A DNA stretch of 64,000 bases, from positions 52,895,676 to 52,959,675 of the forward strand of contig CM049316.1 of NCBI GenBank assembly GCA_026874595.1, in the 5' to 3' direction. The number at the start of each line of letters is the position of its first letter. Position 1 is the stretch's first letter. Source of the DNA: Sipunculus nudus (taxonomy: Eukaryota > Annelida > Sipuncula > Golfingiida > Sipunculidae). A model generated the notes under the pieces. The model was given only the letters and a program-made list of their open reading frames with translations. It did no database searches and had not been told where the DNA came from. This document shows positions 25,600-38,350 of this stretch, piece by piece. The translations under genes were made by a program, and so were the position numbers.

Positions 25600-25800
25600 T
25601 ATTGTTTCAGGACAAATTCTCTCAGGATTGTTCTAACTATATATCGATCTTAATGCAACTGGAATTCTGCTTAATTCGAAAATGTCTAAAATGCCAGTTA
25701 TAACTCAATGAACCGAGGAGTTATTTGACGTATATGACATTTGGAAATTATGAAATAATTATAATAGATCAATTTCATTTCAAAATTGCAAGTACCGTTG
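25379..25800. repeat. long (TA)n tract in AT-rich sequence
   Basis: (TA)n runs from about 25533 to 25595. The overlapping ORFs with YIYIYI runs are artefacts of the repeat. Confidence 0.9.
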
Positions 25801-26620
25801 TTAACATTTAGAGGCCGGTGGTATTTGAGGATTTTCACAGAGCGGCCAGCGCTGTGTGGCAGGCGTCATGTCGAGCCCTGTACCCGTGTTCCCTTCTTAG
25901 CTACTTGAACTTTAGATACATCAATCTGTCCGGTGCTTACTTTCTGGTAATTGCCGCGGAGCAGACTGGCAGGGATTTAGGCGTGGTAGTGACCACAGGG
26001 CAGGTTGTTCACCAAAGTGTGGACAGGACTTCAGCCGCCTCCCACACGATCAAAAGACCTCTTGTGCTGAATCGGCATTCCCGAGTTGGACTGAGTAATG
26101 GCGCGAGGCGGGAGGTTTCTACCTTCAAACTCGACCCCTCTGTTGAGCAATCTTCCTTATCAATAGGGTTTCAACTGGTGCATTTTTAGGGGGGGGGGGG
26201 CAGTTGCCGCGGTGTTTGTACTTGTAAATATGTAATACAGCCTGGAGTGTAAAGCAGGATCTGGCTTTATGAGCTGCAGCATCCCTCAGATCGCAGCCCC
26301 GTATTTGTCACCATGGCGGGTATTCAAACAGAGGTCAAGTGGTGATGTTAAGGCCTCTTCAGCCCATGTCCACGTGGCCCGTGTGTCAGCAGGGGCCCCG
26401 AGACCTCCCTGCTCGAAATCCTACGCGAGCATCAAACTTCTCATGCATAGTCTGAAGCCCAGAAATAATGCAATGTTTATTCTAGGAATCTTAGATAATT
26501 CTAGGATTGTATATGGGAAAAGGAAGGGACAAACAATTATGGCGCATCCCCCGGCCGTCATCAGCCACAACGGTCTAATAATAATACAACGATCCAACCA
26601 CGCTTTGAGTCCACTTCTCT
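25801..26620. promoter_or_regulatory. candidate regulatory island
   Basis: A G+C-richer block with a TCF-like GATCAAAAG word near 26048, a G12 run near 26189 and a sharp fall in composition on both sides. ORFs of 123 and 139 codons (25818-26189, 26269-26688) show no known domain. A non-coding reading is favoured, although a lineage-specific exon cannot be excluded. Confidence 0.3.
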
Positions 26621-27229
26621 TACTCTTTAATAATAACATAAAATACTTTTTATATAGTCAATTCTATTTAATACATAATCCAAGATAAACGTATCCCAAA
26701 TACAGGCTTAATTCCTGGTCTGTGAAATCAGACCAAAATCGTGAGCTCCTTGTAATTTAAAAAAAAAAGTTTCCTTCCTTATGCCGCACATTTAATGCAA
26801 GCATGACGATTCGCCAAATTCTTGATAAAAATGTAAGTATTTTCTCCAAAATACCTGAATCAGGTCACTCATATATAACAATAGATGCACAAACATGCCT
26901 TATATATATTTTATACAGTGATACATGATACATTTGAAATATATATACATGCATTTTTCAGGATTCCGACCATGTTTCTTAAGTGTATTTATTTTCTAAA
27001 CCATTTCTCGTAGAAGTAGAAGTGAACTATCTTAAACATATGTGCTTGTATCATATGATTATAGACCAATTTACTTTTTATATACATGTCAGTTGCAAAC
27101 CAGCTTCATTCATTTAATAATGCAATGATCTATAGAAAACTCATAATTCAAATTATAGATTTGTAGTAACCCAAATTCGCTATTTTACAATCTAGCTAAA
27201 AGCCAACTATGTATTTTTATATTAGTGAC

Positions 27230-27560
27230 GTACGGCAATTAACTTTAAGATTACGAGGACGTGCTGATTGACTGTCATCTTGTGTTTTGCCACCTTGCGT
27301 CGTTACCAGACAGTTGCTGGATTAAATCTGCTGTAGGTATATTGAATGTAATACACGTTCAATACGACCATCCTTCTAATCCCCTATAAACCGCCCAGCA
27401 CATCGCAACACGTCACCAGGTGGCGTGCTGTTGTCGTCACCATACTGTGCAGGGAACAATGATATCGCCATTGATTACATATTGTTTGCCATGGGATAAA
27501 AGGGATTTGCAGGAATTGAAGCCATCTGCGTGTTAAATAGCTTGTAGGGGGTTGGCCAAA
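27230..27560. promoter_or_regulatory. candidate regulatory element with CTCF-like site
   Basis: CACCAGGTGGCG at 27414-27425 matches the core of the bilaterian CTCF motif (C-C-A-C-C-A-G-G-T/G-G-G-C-G) on the plus strand. Nearby are AACAATG and CATATTGTTTGCC SOX/forkhead-like words and TTGATTACA. No coding potential. Confidence 0.35.
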
Positions 27561-27599
27561 CAGCTGTCCTTTCTGTTAAAGGATTAACGCTATATCCTA

Positions 27600-28030
27600 T
27601 ATCTTGTGTCTGTATATTTTCATTCCCATTCAGCCACGACACCGTATATTGATCTCGTCCCCCCCCCCGCCTTTTTTTTTTGGGGGGGGGGGAGAAAAAA
27701 CTTAATTACTTATGTTTTTATAAGTACCGCAAAGCAAAGGGAGAAGTCACTTTTGTTAGTATATATTAACCCCACTATATGCATAACACTTTTATATTAT
27801 TCTATATATATGTTACACTATACGCAACTATTTATATATAGTATATTATATTGTAACATCACCTGCTGAAAGTAAATTGTCCTTTTTTTCTTTTTTTCTT
27901 TTTTTGTTAAACACACACTGGCTCCCTCGCATGTCGGGCATGATACACAGTTTTGGACCCCATTCCCCCTCCCCCAAATTTTGCATGGATCCGCTCCTGC
28001 ACCAGGCATGCATGTAATACGTACATGGGG
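27600..28030. repeat. poly-C/poly-G hairpin and mobile-element fragment
   Basis: A C10 run at about 27659-27669 is followed by T10 and a G10-11 run, so the segment can fold on itself. At 27978-28000 the wording GCATGGATCCGCTCCTGCACC resembles the GGATCCGCCCCT end of the MITE at 33150-33434. Confidence 0.5.
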
Positions 28031-30000
28031 TTGTGTTTTCCTTTTGTCCAGGTCTTAAGACCTGGGAATAAATGATTGAATATCTGTGCTTGGGAAAAAT
28101 GTCCATATAAACGAAATAATTGTCAAAACTCTGTTTCGATATAAAAAGAATTACTTGATTGAAATTACATAAATATATGTTAACATATGTTCATACATTT
28201 TACCTGGGAAAAGATTTGGTAATATTTGGTAAGATATTCATTAATAATTATCCTCAAAACATATTCAGATTTCGTCATAACAAAAAGAATCAACTATACT
28301 GCATGCATAAATATGTCAGGGTTTCAGTCAACACATGTATTACTGAAGTAAGCGTAAAATTTCATATACGTGTTTCTAAATAACAAGCCATTCATAATGT
28401 TTTAAACACAATGAAAACAAAATGGTTGGTGTACACGTTATATTTTACGAAACATAACATAATTAAAGAAAACTTTGAAGGTTGAAAAAAAATTGAAACT
28501 GTGGTTATGGTTTAAAGGTTATTCGCAACTTTGTATTTGACTTATAACTGAAGTATATAAAATCACACTATTAAAGGTTGGTCATTGAGTGTGATTATAT
28601 TTAAGTCCATAAATTACGCGCAACAGTATTCTTTAAGTATAAACAATCACATATAATTGTTTGACATAACCAGTTACACCCCTGCGAGGTCCATGTATAT
28701 ATAAAGGTATATATATGACACATGCTTACTCTCACAGTAAATCCAAATAAGTACCTTGCCTTTATTTCACTATGAGGGCACGTGCACGGTAAATCACTCT
28801 ATAATGAATATACCTATATACATTTATGTGTATATATCTTTAAACAGAATAAGGTCTTCATGTCAAGTCTAATGTAACAATAATATAAAATATACAAGCA
28901 GGCAGCATGTATAGTAACAGCAAGAAGGGTAACCTATGTTGCTGTTTTAATTTGGCATCAAGAGTTAATTCACTCAGTAAGCGGGCACATGACTTGTTTA
29001 TGGGAAACACATGCTATAATGCTGGATGCATTTTGTGTATAAGACGATCTTAACATAATCAGTGTGTTCCCAAGTGGTTTGATAAAGTAGTTTGTTTGAT
29101 TTGAGTGGGCATACTTAATGGCCACTTTGTCAGTGATTAGCGAGGGCCCCAAGGACTAACACACACACACACACACATTATATTACATTATATTATATTA
29201 TTATATTATTTTTGGGGGATTATAAGAATAAAAATCTATATCTGCATGTTTGCGTGACATGTGTGTCCTTATGTGGCTATACTATATAGGCCTATATATA
29301 TATGTCTTTATATGTGGCGTATAACACACCTCTTCCCGCGTAACTTTTTATACTTCATACCCGGAATAAGAGATGGTTCAATTAATTATTGACTCGTTTA
29401 CAAAAAAAAAAATATATTCGTTACTGCTGTTTCGTATCTGAAGGTAATGGCATCCCGATGCACCCATACACTCACTGATCAAAATGAAAAATTATGCACT
29501 AATGGATTCTTAACATGTGGTTGGTGGCTGTCAACAAAAGCCGCATGAGGACGTACATATTTAGGTGTCATATGATCAAATTTTGCATTTCTTGTTAGTG
29601 AAATAGTCTTTAATAATTAAACATTAAAAAACAATTCTAATTTCCTTTATTCTTTCCGAATAAAAATACTACATGATCAATTTATAATATCTAAAGAGAG
29701 AAACCGGTAAATTGGAATATAAAACGAAAGCAGAGCACAGGAATTTATAACAAACGGAAAATTCATTAAACACAGTGAACTTTTGTATCATAGAGATATT
29801 TACCCTACGCTTTAGTCGATTATATTTAAATGTGGAATTATGTGTATCCATAAATGTGAATAAATACCAACAAAACATAGATGAAATGAACTTGTTAATG
29901 CGAACACCATGCAGCAATAATACTTCGTCAAAAAAAGTTTTTTTTAAAAGGACAGCTTTATGCGCTGGTCAAGATGTGTACAGACTTCGGGGTCAGTTTT
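28030..30000. other. AT-rich non-coding stretch
   Basis: Short ORFs only. A (CA)n run at 29160-29176 is followed by (TATTA)n. AACACCATGCAGCA occurs at 29904 and again at 30014, a small duplication at the border of the next island. Confidence 0.6.
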
Positions 30001-30470
30001 GTGGATAATCACCTAAACACCATGCAGCACTAATAAACCCAGCACTGACGCCCTCGTGTCAGCACCCCTTCTCACACGACCCGGCCACCGTGTGCTGTCT
30101 CTGGTTTTTGCTTTTGTGCCTGTGTATTTTGAAGAAAATCTAAGGCATGGATCCCGTGCCCCCTATCTGTGTGTTGTGTCTGTACGGCATCCCGCTGGCG
30201 TCCTACTCTGGCCGGTTTGCATAACCGTGGAAAGACGAGGAACACGACCTACCGACGTCAGGAAACTCTCCCCTTCTCGCTGTCATCGGCTCTGACGGTT
30301 CTGAGGGTAACTTTGAACCATGACTGTCTCTGATGTAAGCCAAGGGTCATCTGGAAAGAGGCTCCTTACACACATATATTTACAAATGGGGCCACCCATG
30401 CAGGCCCGTCACTGTTACAATCGCCTGGTTGCACTGAAGGGTATTTTTGTTCCATGAATTGAGGGGGCGT
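30000..30470. promoter_or_regulatory. candidate regulatory island
   Basis: G+C-richer unique sequence between very AT-rich flanks. The 79-codon ORF at 30056-30295 has no domain. Regulatory role is inferred only from composition and genomic setting. Confidence 0.25.
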
Positions 30471-31075
30471 ATAATGGAGCAGCTATATGTGTTAACATGG
30501 CTAAGGCAACTTCATATTTAATATCAATAATACTGGATTATTTCCTAGGAGCTACTATAATACATTAAAAGTTATATTCGCGCGGCATACTTTGTTTCTA
30601 TTTATATGAGTCATTTCTATTTTTCTGCTAATACATTTTAGCAAAAAAAAAAAAAAAGAGACATTTTTAAATGAATGATTGACAGTTTTGTTCAACAAGA
30701 CACACTTGGTTCGTCTTGGTCTAGAAAAATATGCTTTGTGTATGTATAGTTACTGACCACGTGACCTTTCTTACATCGAAAATTAGAGATTAAACATGGC
30801 TGTACAAAAGGCCCCCACCGGCAGATCATATTCCTATTGGGAGAAGAGAATGCAACATTGTGTGCTGAAAGACAAAAGGCACGTCTTTTATGGGGCTTCA
30901 TTCTTTGTAGTCTGAAATGCACCAAGTAATTTTACGAGTTAGGTCATAGAACAGACGGATCAGCTATATTATTAATACCCCGTCTTGTTTGTAGTCGATT
31001 CACCCGACATAGAGTATGCACTCTTTTTGCCTTTTAAACACACACTCTCCGGGGTAATCAGGTTAAGTGGCTTGA

Positions 31076-31115
<40 letters not shown>

Positions 31116-31600
31116 TGTATATGATTATTTCATTATTTATGATAGTCATTGAACATAAAGATATATATTTATGAGTGTGTATGCGTAATATATAACATTT
31201 ATTATAATCTAACAGAAATTATTTCCATGGATGAGGTTTTTCACCATATATATTTATATATTTAGGCCTCTCACCGATAGTGCCGGTTTGATTATATATA
31301 TTTGTCTCCTTGTGTGTATTTTTTTAATGAATATTTTCAAACATTTCACGAAAATATAAAATTTTCACAACTCATCCTCCCCCTAAAAATACAGTTCATC
31401 TCGATGTAAACTCGGCAGTTAATTTTATTTTAATTCTGAAAGTAGAAGATATTATTTTGTAATGCCCTATTTATCTTCGATAGAAAAATACAATAAGCAT
31501 TGTCATACAAGCACTCTCTTATATATAGAGACATAACCTATATGTGACAAGAATTCTGGTAGAGATGTAATTTTTTTTTTTCTTTTTTTTTTTTTTACTT
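30470..31600. other. AT-rich stretch with (TA)n
   Basis: (TA)n lies at 31078-31111, an A15 run near 30642 and a T-rich run at 31570-31597. No gene seen. Confidence 0.65.
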
Positions 31601-32335
31601 TTTGCATTATGTTATGCTTGCATTGACTGTAGGAATGCGCGCGTATGCGCAAGCATGCATGTGTGCTCCGGAAAACAAGTGCTTGCCGAGTGATATTAAG
31701 TTTGACAGATTCTCCGAGGGTTACGGGAGCCCTAACAGGTGCGGAAGTTAAATGTGATTTATGCTGCATGCATGCATGAGACTGCGCAAGTATAAATCTT
31801 TACAGCACAAACAGCAATAAACGACTGCTCTCACACTGTCCCGGGATGCAGCAAGTACATGCATTTAGCTTAATCCTTTACCTCTGTCTGTTTCTGTACA
31901 CAAAGAGATATGACTGGTATTTCGTCAGCTAATTGCGGGAAACAAGCTCGTTGGCGGGCCTTCTCACAACAAAACCACCTCATATGCGCTGAGCGTTGTT
32001 GTTTACCGTAAGATATCAGTCATATATGGCGCCCGACGGGATGTAGTTTACAAACTACATGTGTTACACTGGTCCGTGTGCGAAAAAAAAACGTGTAGAT
32101 CGGGACTCCGTGTGTCAAACATGGGATGCTGCGTGTCTGTGTGTCAAACAGTCTGTTTTTCCGCCGTATATCAGAATGTTAGAATGTGACAGGTATTGGA
32201 AGTAACATGCACGTGTATGATCATAACATTCTTATTTCCCTTGAATACTTGCGTCCGGCTGTGCAAGCTGAGTTGTTTTCATTTCATAAACCTGTTTTCA
32301 TAGTTGTACATGTACTCAGTTCTTTGGCGAGAACG
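31600..32335. other. G+C-richer non-coding island
   Basis: The island is CpG-containing (GCGCGCGTATGCGC near 31637) with TGCATGCATGCATG near 31765. It has no ORF with a domain, and it ends at the low-complexity block at 32336. Confidence 0.3.
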
Positions 32336-32460
<125 letters not shown>

Positions 32461-32630
32461 GGTACGAAATTTAAATTCTGTCAAGTTAAAAAAAAACTTT
32501 ACAGAATTATTGAAATTGAACTAGTAATTTATGTTTTATGATTATCGGATGTTAGATGGGGCATTCCAAAGCCCTCTTTCTAAATTTACGAGGCATTGAA
32601 TGATAGGCAAGGCAGATATCATGAACAGTC

Positions 32631-32804
32631 ATATTCCTCACTATATGTCTGTATGTCCAGGCTTGTGTTCGGACCAGAGGTCGAACGCTGACACCGATAG
32701 TGCCTGTTGGATTATTATTTTCTTCCAACAGGCACTATCGGTGTCAGCGTTCGACCTCTGGTCCGAACACAAGCCTGGACATACAGACATATAGTAAGGA
32801 ATAT
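32631..32804. repeat. near-perfect palindrome, 81-bp arms, 12-base loop
   Basis: The arms 32631-32711 and 32724-32804 are reverse complements at 80 of 81 positions (the mismatch is 32639 with 32796). The spacer TTATTATTTTCT is 12 bases. The arms contain GGACCAGAGGTCGAACGCTG. The structure could form a long RNA or DNA hairpin. It may be a foldback element, a recent inverted duplication or a library/assembly artefact. Confidence 0.95.
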
Positions 32805-32838
32805 AAGTAAAGAAAGAGAAATACTTAAAATATCGCCG

Positions 32839-33140
32839 GGGGGGGGGGGGAGCACATATTCCGGTTACAGGGGGCGGAGTATCGATTACGTATATACCGG
32901 TTACGGCGTTATGTATATGTATAACATGTATACCAACTGTAACTGGTATGTGTAACCGTTACTCCCCCCACCGATTACGATGGTTGGGGGGGGGGGGGGG
33001 GGTATGGTTACACATAAAGGTTAAAGAGTTACACATACCAGTCACAGCGGCTGTGCATGCATGGTTACACATGCTGGTTACAGTGGGCGGAGGTATGGGT
33101 TATAGGCTATATGCTAATTACATCTGTATATAAATCGTTG
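32839..33140. repeat. GGTTAC-rich interspersed short repeats
   Basis: GGTTACAG-GGGCGGAG occurs at about 32865 and 33075. CTGGTATGTGTAAC at 32943 recurs inverted as GTTACACATACCAG at 33028. There are many further GGTTAC words, plus G runs at 32839 and 32987. The block looks like a degenerate mixed direct and inverted repeat cluster. Confidence 0.65.
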
Positions 33141-33151
33141 TATTATGATAA

Positions 33152-33434
33152 CAGAAGCGGATCCGGAGGGGGGGGGGGGGTTCCAGGCGATCCGGACCCC
33201 CTCTTTTTCTGTCGCCGCAACCTTTTTTTAGGGGTTTCAGACCAAATTTTATGATCCGGACCCCCTTTTTCCTGTCGCCGCAACCTTTTTTTAAGGTTTT
33301 CAGACCAAATTTTACGGCCTGGACCCCCCCCCCCCCATTTTAAAGACCTGGGGATCTTTTTATTTTAGGTTTTTTTTTATGAGTCCTCCTGGGTTGGGCC
33401 CACCCTTTTCCTAAATCCTTGATCCGCCCCTATA
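33152..33434. mobile_element. MITE-like element with AGGGGCGGATC ends and internal 64-bp duplication
   Basis: The left end AGAAGCGGATCCGG and the right end CCTTGATCCGCCCCTA are imperfect inverted repeats. The interior contains two copies of a 64-base unit (CCGGACCCCCT ... CTGTCGCCGCAACCTTTTTTT ... TTTCAGACCAAATTTTA) at about 33191 and 33256, and a third partial start. Non-coding. Confidence 0.55.
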
Positions 33435-34740
33435 TTAATTATCGCAGGTATAAGCATGTATGCATTTATATGACGCACAGGGAGATTTCAAATTTTTACA
33501 TAGATTCGTGGCAAATTTTCCTTGTTATTTTCATATGCACACAATTTAATAAATTCAGTTCGCATGTTATACATCAGTACTACTGTGGTCACGTGTAACC
33601 TTAAACACGACATTCATTGGAGCTATTTACGGTATATGTGTTACGGCGACTTACATAATATTATAAACATTCCATACCAGTTTTCAATTTTCTGTGACAG
33701 CCACATGCCAATATTATGTTCTCTTTGCCTTTGCCTGTCTGCGAGAGAAAGCAAATATCCCCTGATGTCAGTCTTATCACTATGGTGACGTCATACCCAT
33801 CATGCAGGACTAAAACATACGTCACTTTTGCGTTCTGTTTACAAACGGACCACGCCCTGTCACTGCACGCCCCGCGAAAAAGGCTGGGGCCGAGCGGGAT
33901 CTGATATATACAATCGATTACACATGGCACACTCTTGTAAACATATCACTGACACAATATTTGTGTAAAGTAAGCAATTTGTGTACTGATGATGTTTATA
34001 AGGGTCAGTATCGGCACTAGGGCTTATCTAAATAAATACACCAGCCACACACACGTTCGCCCGTAGTAGCCAGCAAGAGATAAAATTACTGTGCCCCCGC
34101 AAGTGTTTCCCCATGCTTAAAATCCAATAACATGAGAAAACAGTGTTTAGTTAAGCATGCTAATTGGTAAACGATCAATCGGGCGGCCACCTGAATGTGA
34201 TATATGACTTTGATGCGGCGTGTTTTGAAAATTAACTGAGCGAACATTCTTTTCGTATATATATATAAAATAAGGTGAGGGAATCGTAGTTTATTTTTTA
34301 TTGGTGATATGCATATATTTTATTTCACTGATTTTTTTTAAACAACAGACATCTAACTTGTTTTAACATATACATTCTAGGGGCTTTTATAATTCACTGA
34401 ATCTATAAATTGATAATTTCTAGGATTAATAATTAGTCTTTTTTCATATATTTTATTCAATTCGAAAATAATTAATGTTCTACTTACTGTTTCAGTTATG
34501 TATGACTTATATAAAAATGATGTGAATCTTTATATTTTTTATGTATGCTGCATTTCAATCATATTGATTTGATTTAACCAAAATAATCTTAGAATTTCAC
34601 CTACAAGTATAACGTTGGCAAATGTCATTTAGCGAACACTTTCTGGGTGGATCATATAAAAAAAGAAAGTTTTAGATAAACGTATCGTATTAAAACAGAA
34701 TTTTAGTTGATTACAGTCTTAAATTATCACTTTAGCGGGT
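33435..34740. other. AT-rich non-coding stretch with a CRE word
   Basis: A full cAMP-response-type palindrome TGACGTCA lies at 33785-33792 in a small G+C-richer patch (33720-33900). The rest is plain AT-rich sequence with no gene. Confidence 0.55.
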
Positions 34741-35190
34741 TTGTAAGGAGATTAACATTTATAGTCTGCTGACAAAGAGCGGACATTCCCAGGAGCTTCA
34801 GCGGGAGTGATAGGAATCCCCGCGAGCAGACGATACCGTAAATATGCCACTCAGCCGCTGAGAGGACATGACAAAGACCAGTCGACGTGACGCTAGGCTA
34901 AAGTGGCGCCTGATATTGAATAGAGGTCGCTAATTAGCAATGATCGAATGATTTCAGTTCATAAACACAGCATCCTCGCCTGGGGAGGTATCGTGACGCT
35001 GCAAGCTCCATCCTCTGGCTGCGGCAGCATCTTTCACCGCCTAGTGTCAAGCATGACAGGAGACGTTACAGGGCTCCCACATACCGCGCAGATAACACTT
35101 ACAGTCTTGCAGTGTGACGGTTCTGCTCCAAGAATCTTGCATAACATACAAGTAATACGACCTCACCCAGTGTTAATACAGGAAGTTCTG
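34740..35190. promoter_or_regulatory. strong candidate developmental enhancer
   Basis: The G+C-richer block has abrupt AT-rich borders. It contains a palindromic homeodomain site GCTAATTAGC (34929-34938) followed by AATGATCGAATGATTTC, plus GACAAAG TCF/SOX-type words near 34772 and 34870 and a GGCGCC word. The 83-codon ORF (34948-35199) has no domain. Enhancer identity is inferred. Confidence 0.4.
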
Positions 35191-36640
35191 GCTATCTGAC
35201 AAAAATCATTTAAGATAATGGGGATGGTTGAGGCATCAACTCCACTTATCGAGAGTGACATATGTGGACATTTTTTTTCATTAACTTTACACTTTCGTGC
35301 ATGTGTTTGTGTGTATGCGAGTGTTAAAACCACCGTGCACATGTAAAGCAAACATCACATAGACGGCGCTTATAGCTCGGGTGATGTTCTGTGATTCTGA
35401 GATGAAGAAATAGGGGGTCTCTCTCTCCCTCTCTCACACACACATGCACACACACACACAAGGTGAACTCCTCCCACATCTAGAGAGGTCTTGGGGATAT
35501 TTACTTTAGAACATCAGATTAGGCAAAACTAATCTATATTTTTCCATATACCGAACAGACTGTTTCTTTTCAATCAATCTCTTATTTCGTAATAATGTTA
35601 AAGGATATAAACAGAACAAGTTTATTAAAAAATTAATCAGGTAAATATATCTACCTGCAATCACGGTTAATCTAAACTACATCGGGCGAATAAGTTTGCT
35701 AAAAAATCATCACTAGTAGTTTTGAAATTACACTGTATATATGTTCCATTTATTTTGTAAAAAAAAAGAATATACAAAGTTTGCAAAATCGCATAATTGC
35801 TGAATGGATTTTATACATTCGATCGAGATATAAATGTTGGTAGGAATATTAATTATGGATAGCCTAACTAATGTAAAATTTTCAGCTGACATATCCAATA
35901 TCTGATATTGAATGCAAAATGTAATAAACTGCCTTATTTGAGATTTATCTCTGCAGGTCAGCATGTGCCTTTCCACTAGTTCTTCCAAAATATTAAGTAA
36001 TTCTTTTGTTATGCTCTACTGATCAGGGCTACCCTCACACGCTTTTTACAAGACTGGTGGCACCACCTATATAACTTCAAATTTACCCAAGTCTCATTGT
36101 TCCATATGAGAATCATATATACCTTTTACATCTGTTCCGTCAGAGTTCAGTTGAACAATCAAATAGTTTACATTTTATAATTAACTTGTAATAATGCACT
36201 GCGCATATTAAGACATATATTCAAATCATTATGTAACTTTCAAGCAGGTCATGTCAACCACTTCCTGAAAATGTTTCCAACAGTTTTTTACATGCATGTC
36301 CAAATTTATTAAACTTTTATATTAAAATTTCAATATCTCCTGTCAGTTCCATGGACTGATAAATTTTGTATACATAGAGTGATCATACATGTCTTTATAA
36401 ATGGTACCAGATGACACCGGATATATCTTAGTTTTATTACATGACCCAATGATGGATTATTTGTTATATATAAGAGAATTAGTTTAATACAAACAAAAAT
36501 AATAATACATACTTGGCACACGATGCGTTAAAGTATAAGGATGAACTTTTTTTTATTGAAGTACTTTTTACATAGGAGATGGATTTTACAATTCTCACAT
36601 GCAAACGCTTCCGCAAAAATAATTGTTTTAATACGGGGAT
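35190..36640. other. AT-rich non-coding stretch
   Basis: A (CT)n-(CA)n patch lies at 35416-35461, and GGTGGCACCACC at about 36057-36068 resembles the palindrome of the 7-8-kb repeats. No gene supported. Confidence 0.6.
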
Positions 36641-36960
36641 ATATACCGCCACTTACACTGATGTGGTTTGAAAGCTGAAGCTAGTCTGCCGGCAGGGGGC
36701 GATAGCGGCCAATGCGTCAACAAGGAGGGGTTGCATGCACTGATGCAATTTCCAAGACAGATAGGCTGAGATAGCGCTTGTGTTGGGGCGGGATTTGGTT
36801 AGTGAAGTCGATAATTTTATAATGATACATCTATGCTGGTATATGAATCCCCATTGAGATCAGGGGCACTGGAATAAAATACGTTCTGGTGGGACAGGGA
36901 CTGAAATCAGCAAAATAAAGAGAAATGCATCCCGAAGTCCTTAATCTGATATTTAATATG
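36640..36960. promoter_or_regulatory. candidate element with CTCF-like site
   Basis: CCGGCAGGGGGCG at 36689-36701 is close to the CTCF core in plus orientation. It lies in a G+C-richer, non-coding patch. CTCF binding is a prediction by eye. Confidence 0.35.
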
Positions 36961-37431
36961 ATCAAAATGCAATGGTCGTCATAGCCAAAAGTAAACATGG
37001 TGCGTTTGTTTCTTGGATTGACCTAATGGGATCCGCGATACGGTATGACTTATCCCAAAAATGTTCCTTTCAGATAAATCATGTCACAAATCATTGGGCT
37101 TAATTAATGGAATTATTGTTTTAAATACAACGATTCCTTTAACGAAGACTCCCTATGATGTTGACGCTTATGTGCAGACATTGACTTTTTGAGCGCGTGT
37201 TGGTGTGCGTGTGTGTATCTTGAGTCCGTGCTTGCGTATGTAGGGAATAAAAAGGCAATTGTATATTCGTGCACATGGAGACTGAGGTTATAATATTCTT
37301 ACCGCGTACCTAATATATTTTAAAATACAGGGTACACTTAATACAAATCATTTAAACCTTGTTTATCCAGCATGTTAACTACATCTTATTTTATCATATA
37401 AACATTTTGATTACATTTGGATGAAAGCAAT

Positions 37432-37473
<42 letters not shown>

Positions 37474-37630
37474 CTTTCAACGAAATGTCTATATATACTG
37501 TGAGGAACAGCTTAAAACGGTCCCCTGTGGGTGAGGTTAAATGGTGTCATATATTTTATTGAGTAATGTTGTTGAAGGAGTGTATGTCTTGTAATTAAAT
37601 GTAAACAACTTATGAGGTAGTGGTGGGCAT
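36960..37630. other. AT-rich stretch
   Basis: (TA)n lies at 37442-37472 after a (CA)n run. Nothing else recognised. Confidence 0.65.
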
Positions 37631-38350
37631 TGTTTTTACAGTAAGCCCGAGTGATCGCTGGTGAGTGGTTGGTTGTCGACATGGGGCCCATCTGGGTGGA
37701 TGTATCGACTTTATACGCTGGTGTTGGCCGTCTCAATTTCTGAACATCTGTTTGGACAAAACAAAGCCCGTGGCGATACAGGCAATTCCTGTATGCCTTG
37801 GGCTGAGGCATAGGTTAAACACGACAGAGATACGGCTAAGTATCGAGGTAAAGATCTAGAGGCAGTTTACACAAATTAGTAGTCTGTTTTAATTCCAAAC
37901 AGGTCGTGAGGAGTGTTTATCAATGCCGGGTGCCGCCTGACTCTGCCTGGACTGATGTCATGCTGGCAGCGTCAACATCACCAGCCACATAAGCATGTAC
38001 CCGACACTGCTCCGATGGCTATCACTCCAAGTGCCAACCAATTACCTTTAATGCTTGCTAATTAAACGCAAGTGTTGGCCGGCCAGTGTTATCTACCCCC
38101 GACTTAACCCCTCATTCAACTATATTACAGTATGCTTGTGGTTCCGTGCTGTAGCCCTTGGCTTTTTCAGGCTGGGTTTTTCTTGTATATATGTATATAC
38201 TTGTATACGCAGTTACTTGAGTGTTTTATTTCAGTTAATACGCTGCACATACTGAAACATAATCCAATATATAGGAAGTGTTTAGGCAGCCAGACTCAGA
38301 TTCTGGTCAACAGCAGCCGACATTGGCTGCCTAGACATTTGACATTCTAG
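37630..38350. promoter_or_regulatory. candidate regulatory island
   Basis: The core 37910-38110 contains ACCAATTACC, TTTAATGCTTGC and CTAATTAAACGC within 40 bases, next to G+C-rich unique sequence. A 13-base inverted repeat (GTYTAGGCAGCCA) at about 38279 and 38325 brackets the 3' part. ORFs have no domains. Confidence 0.35.
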
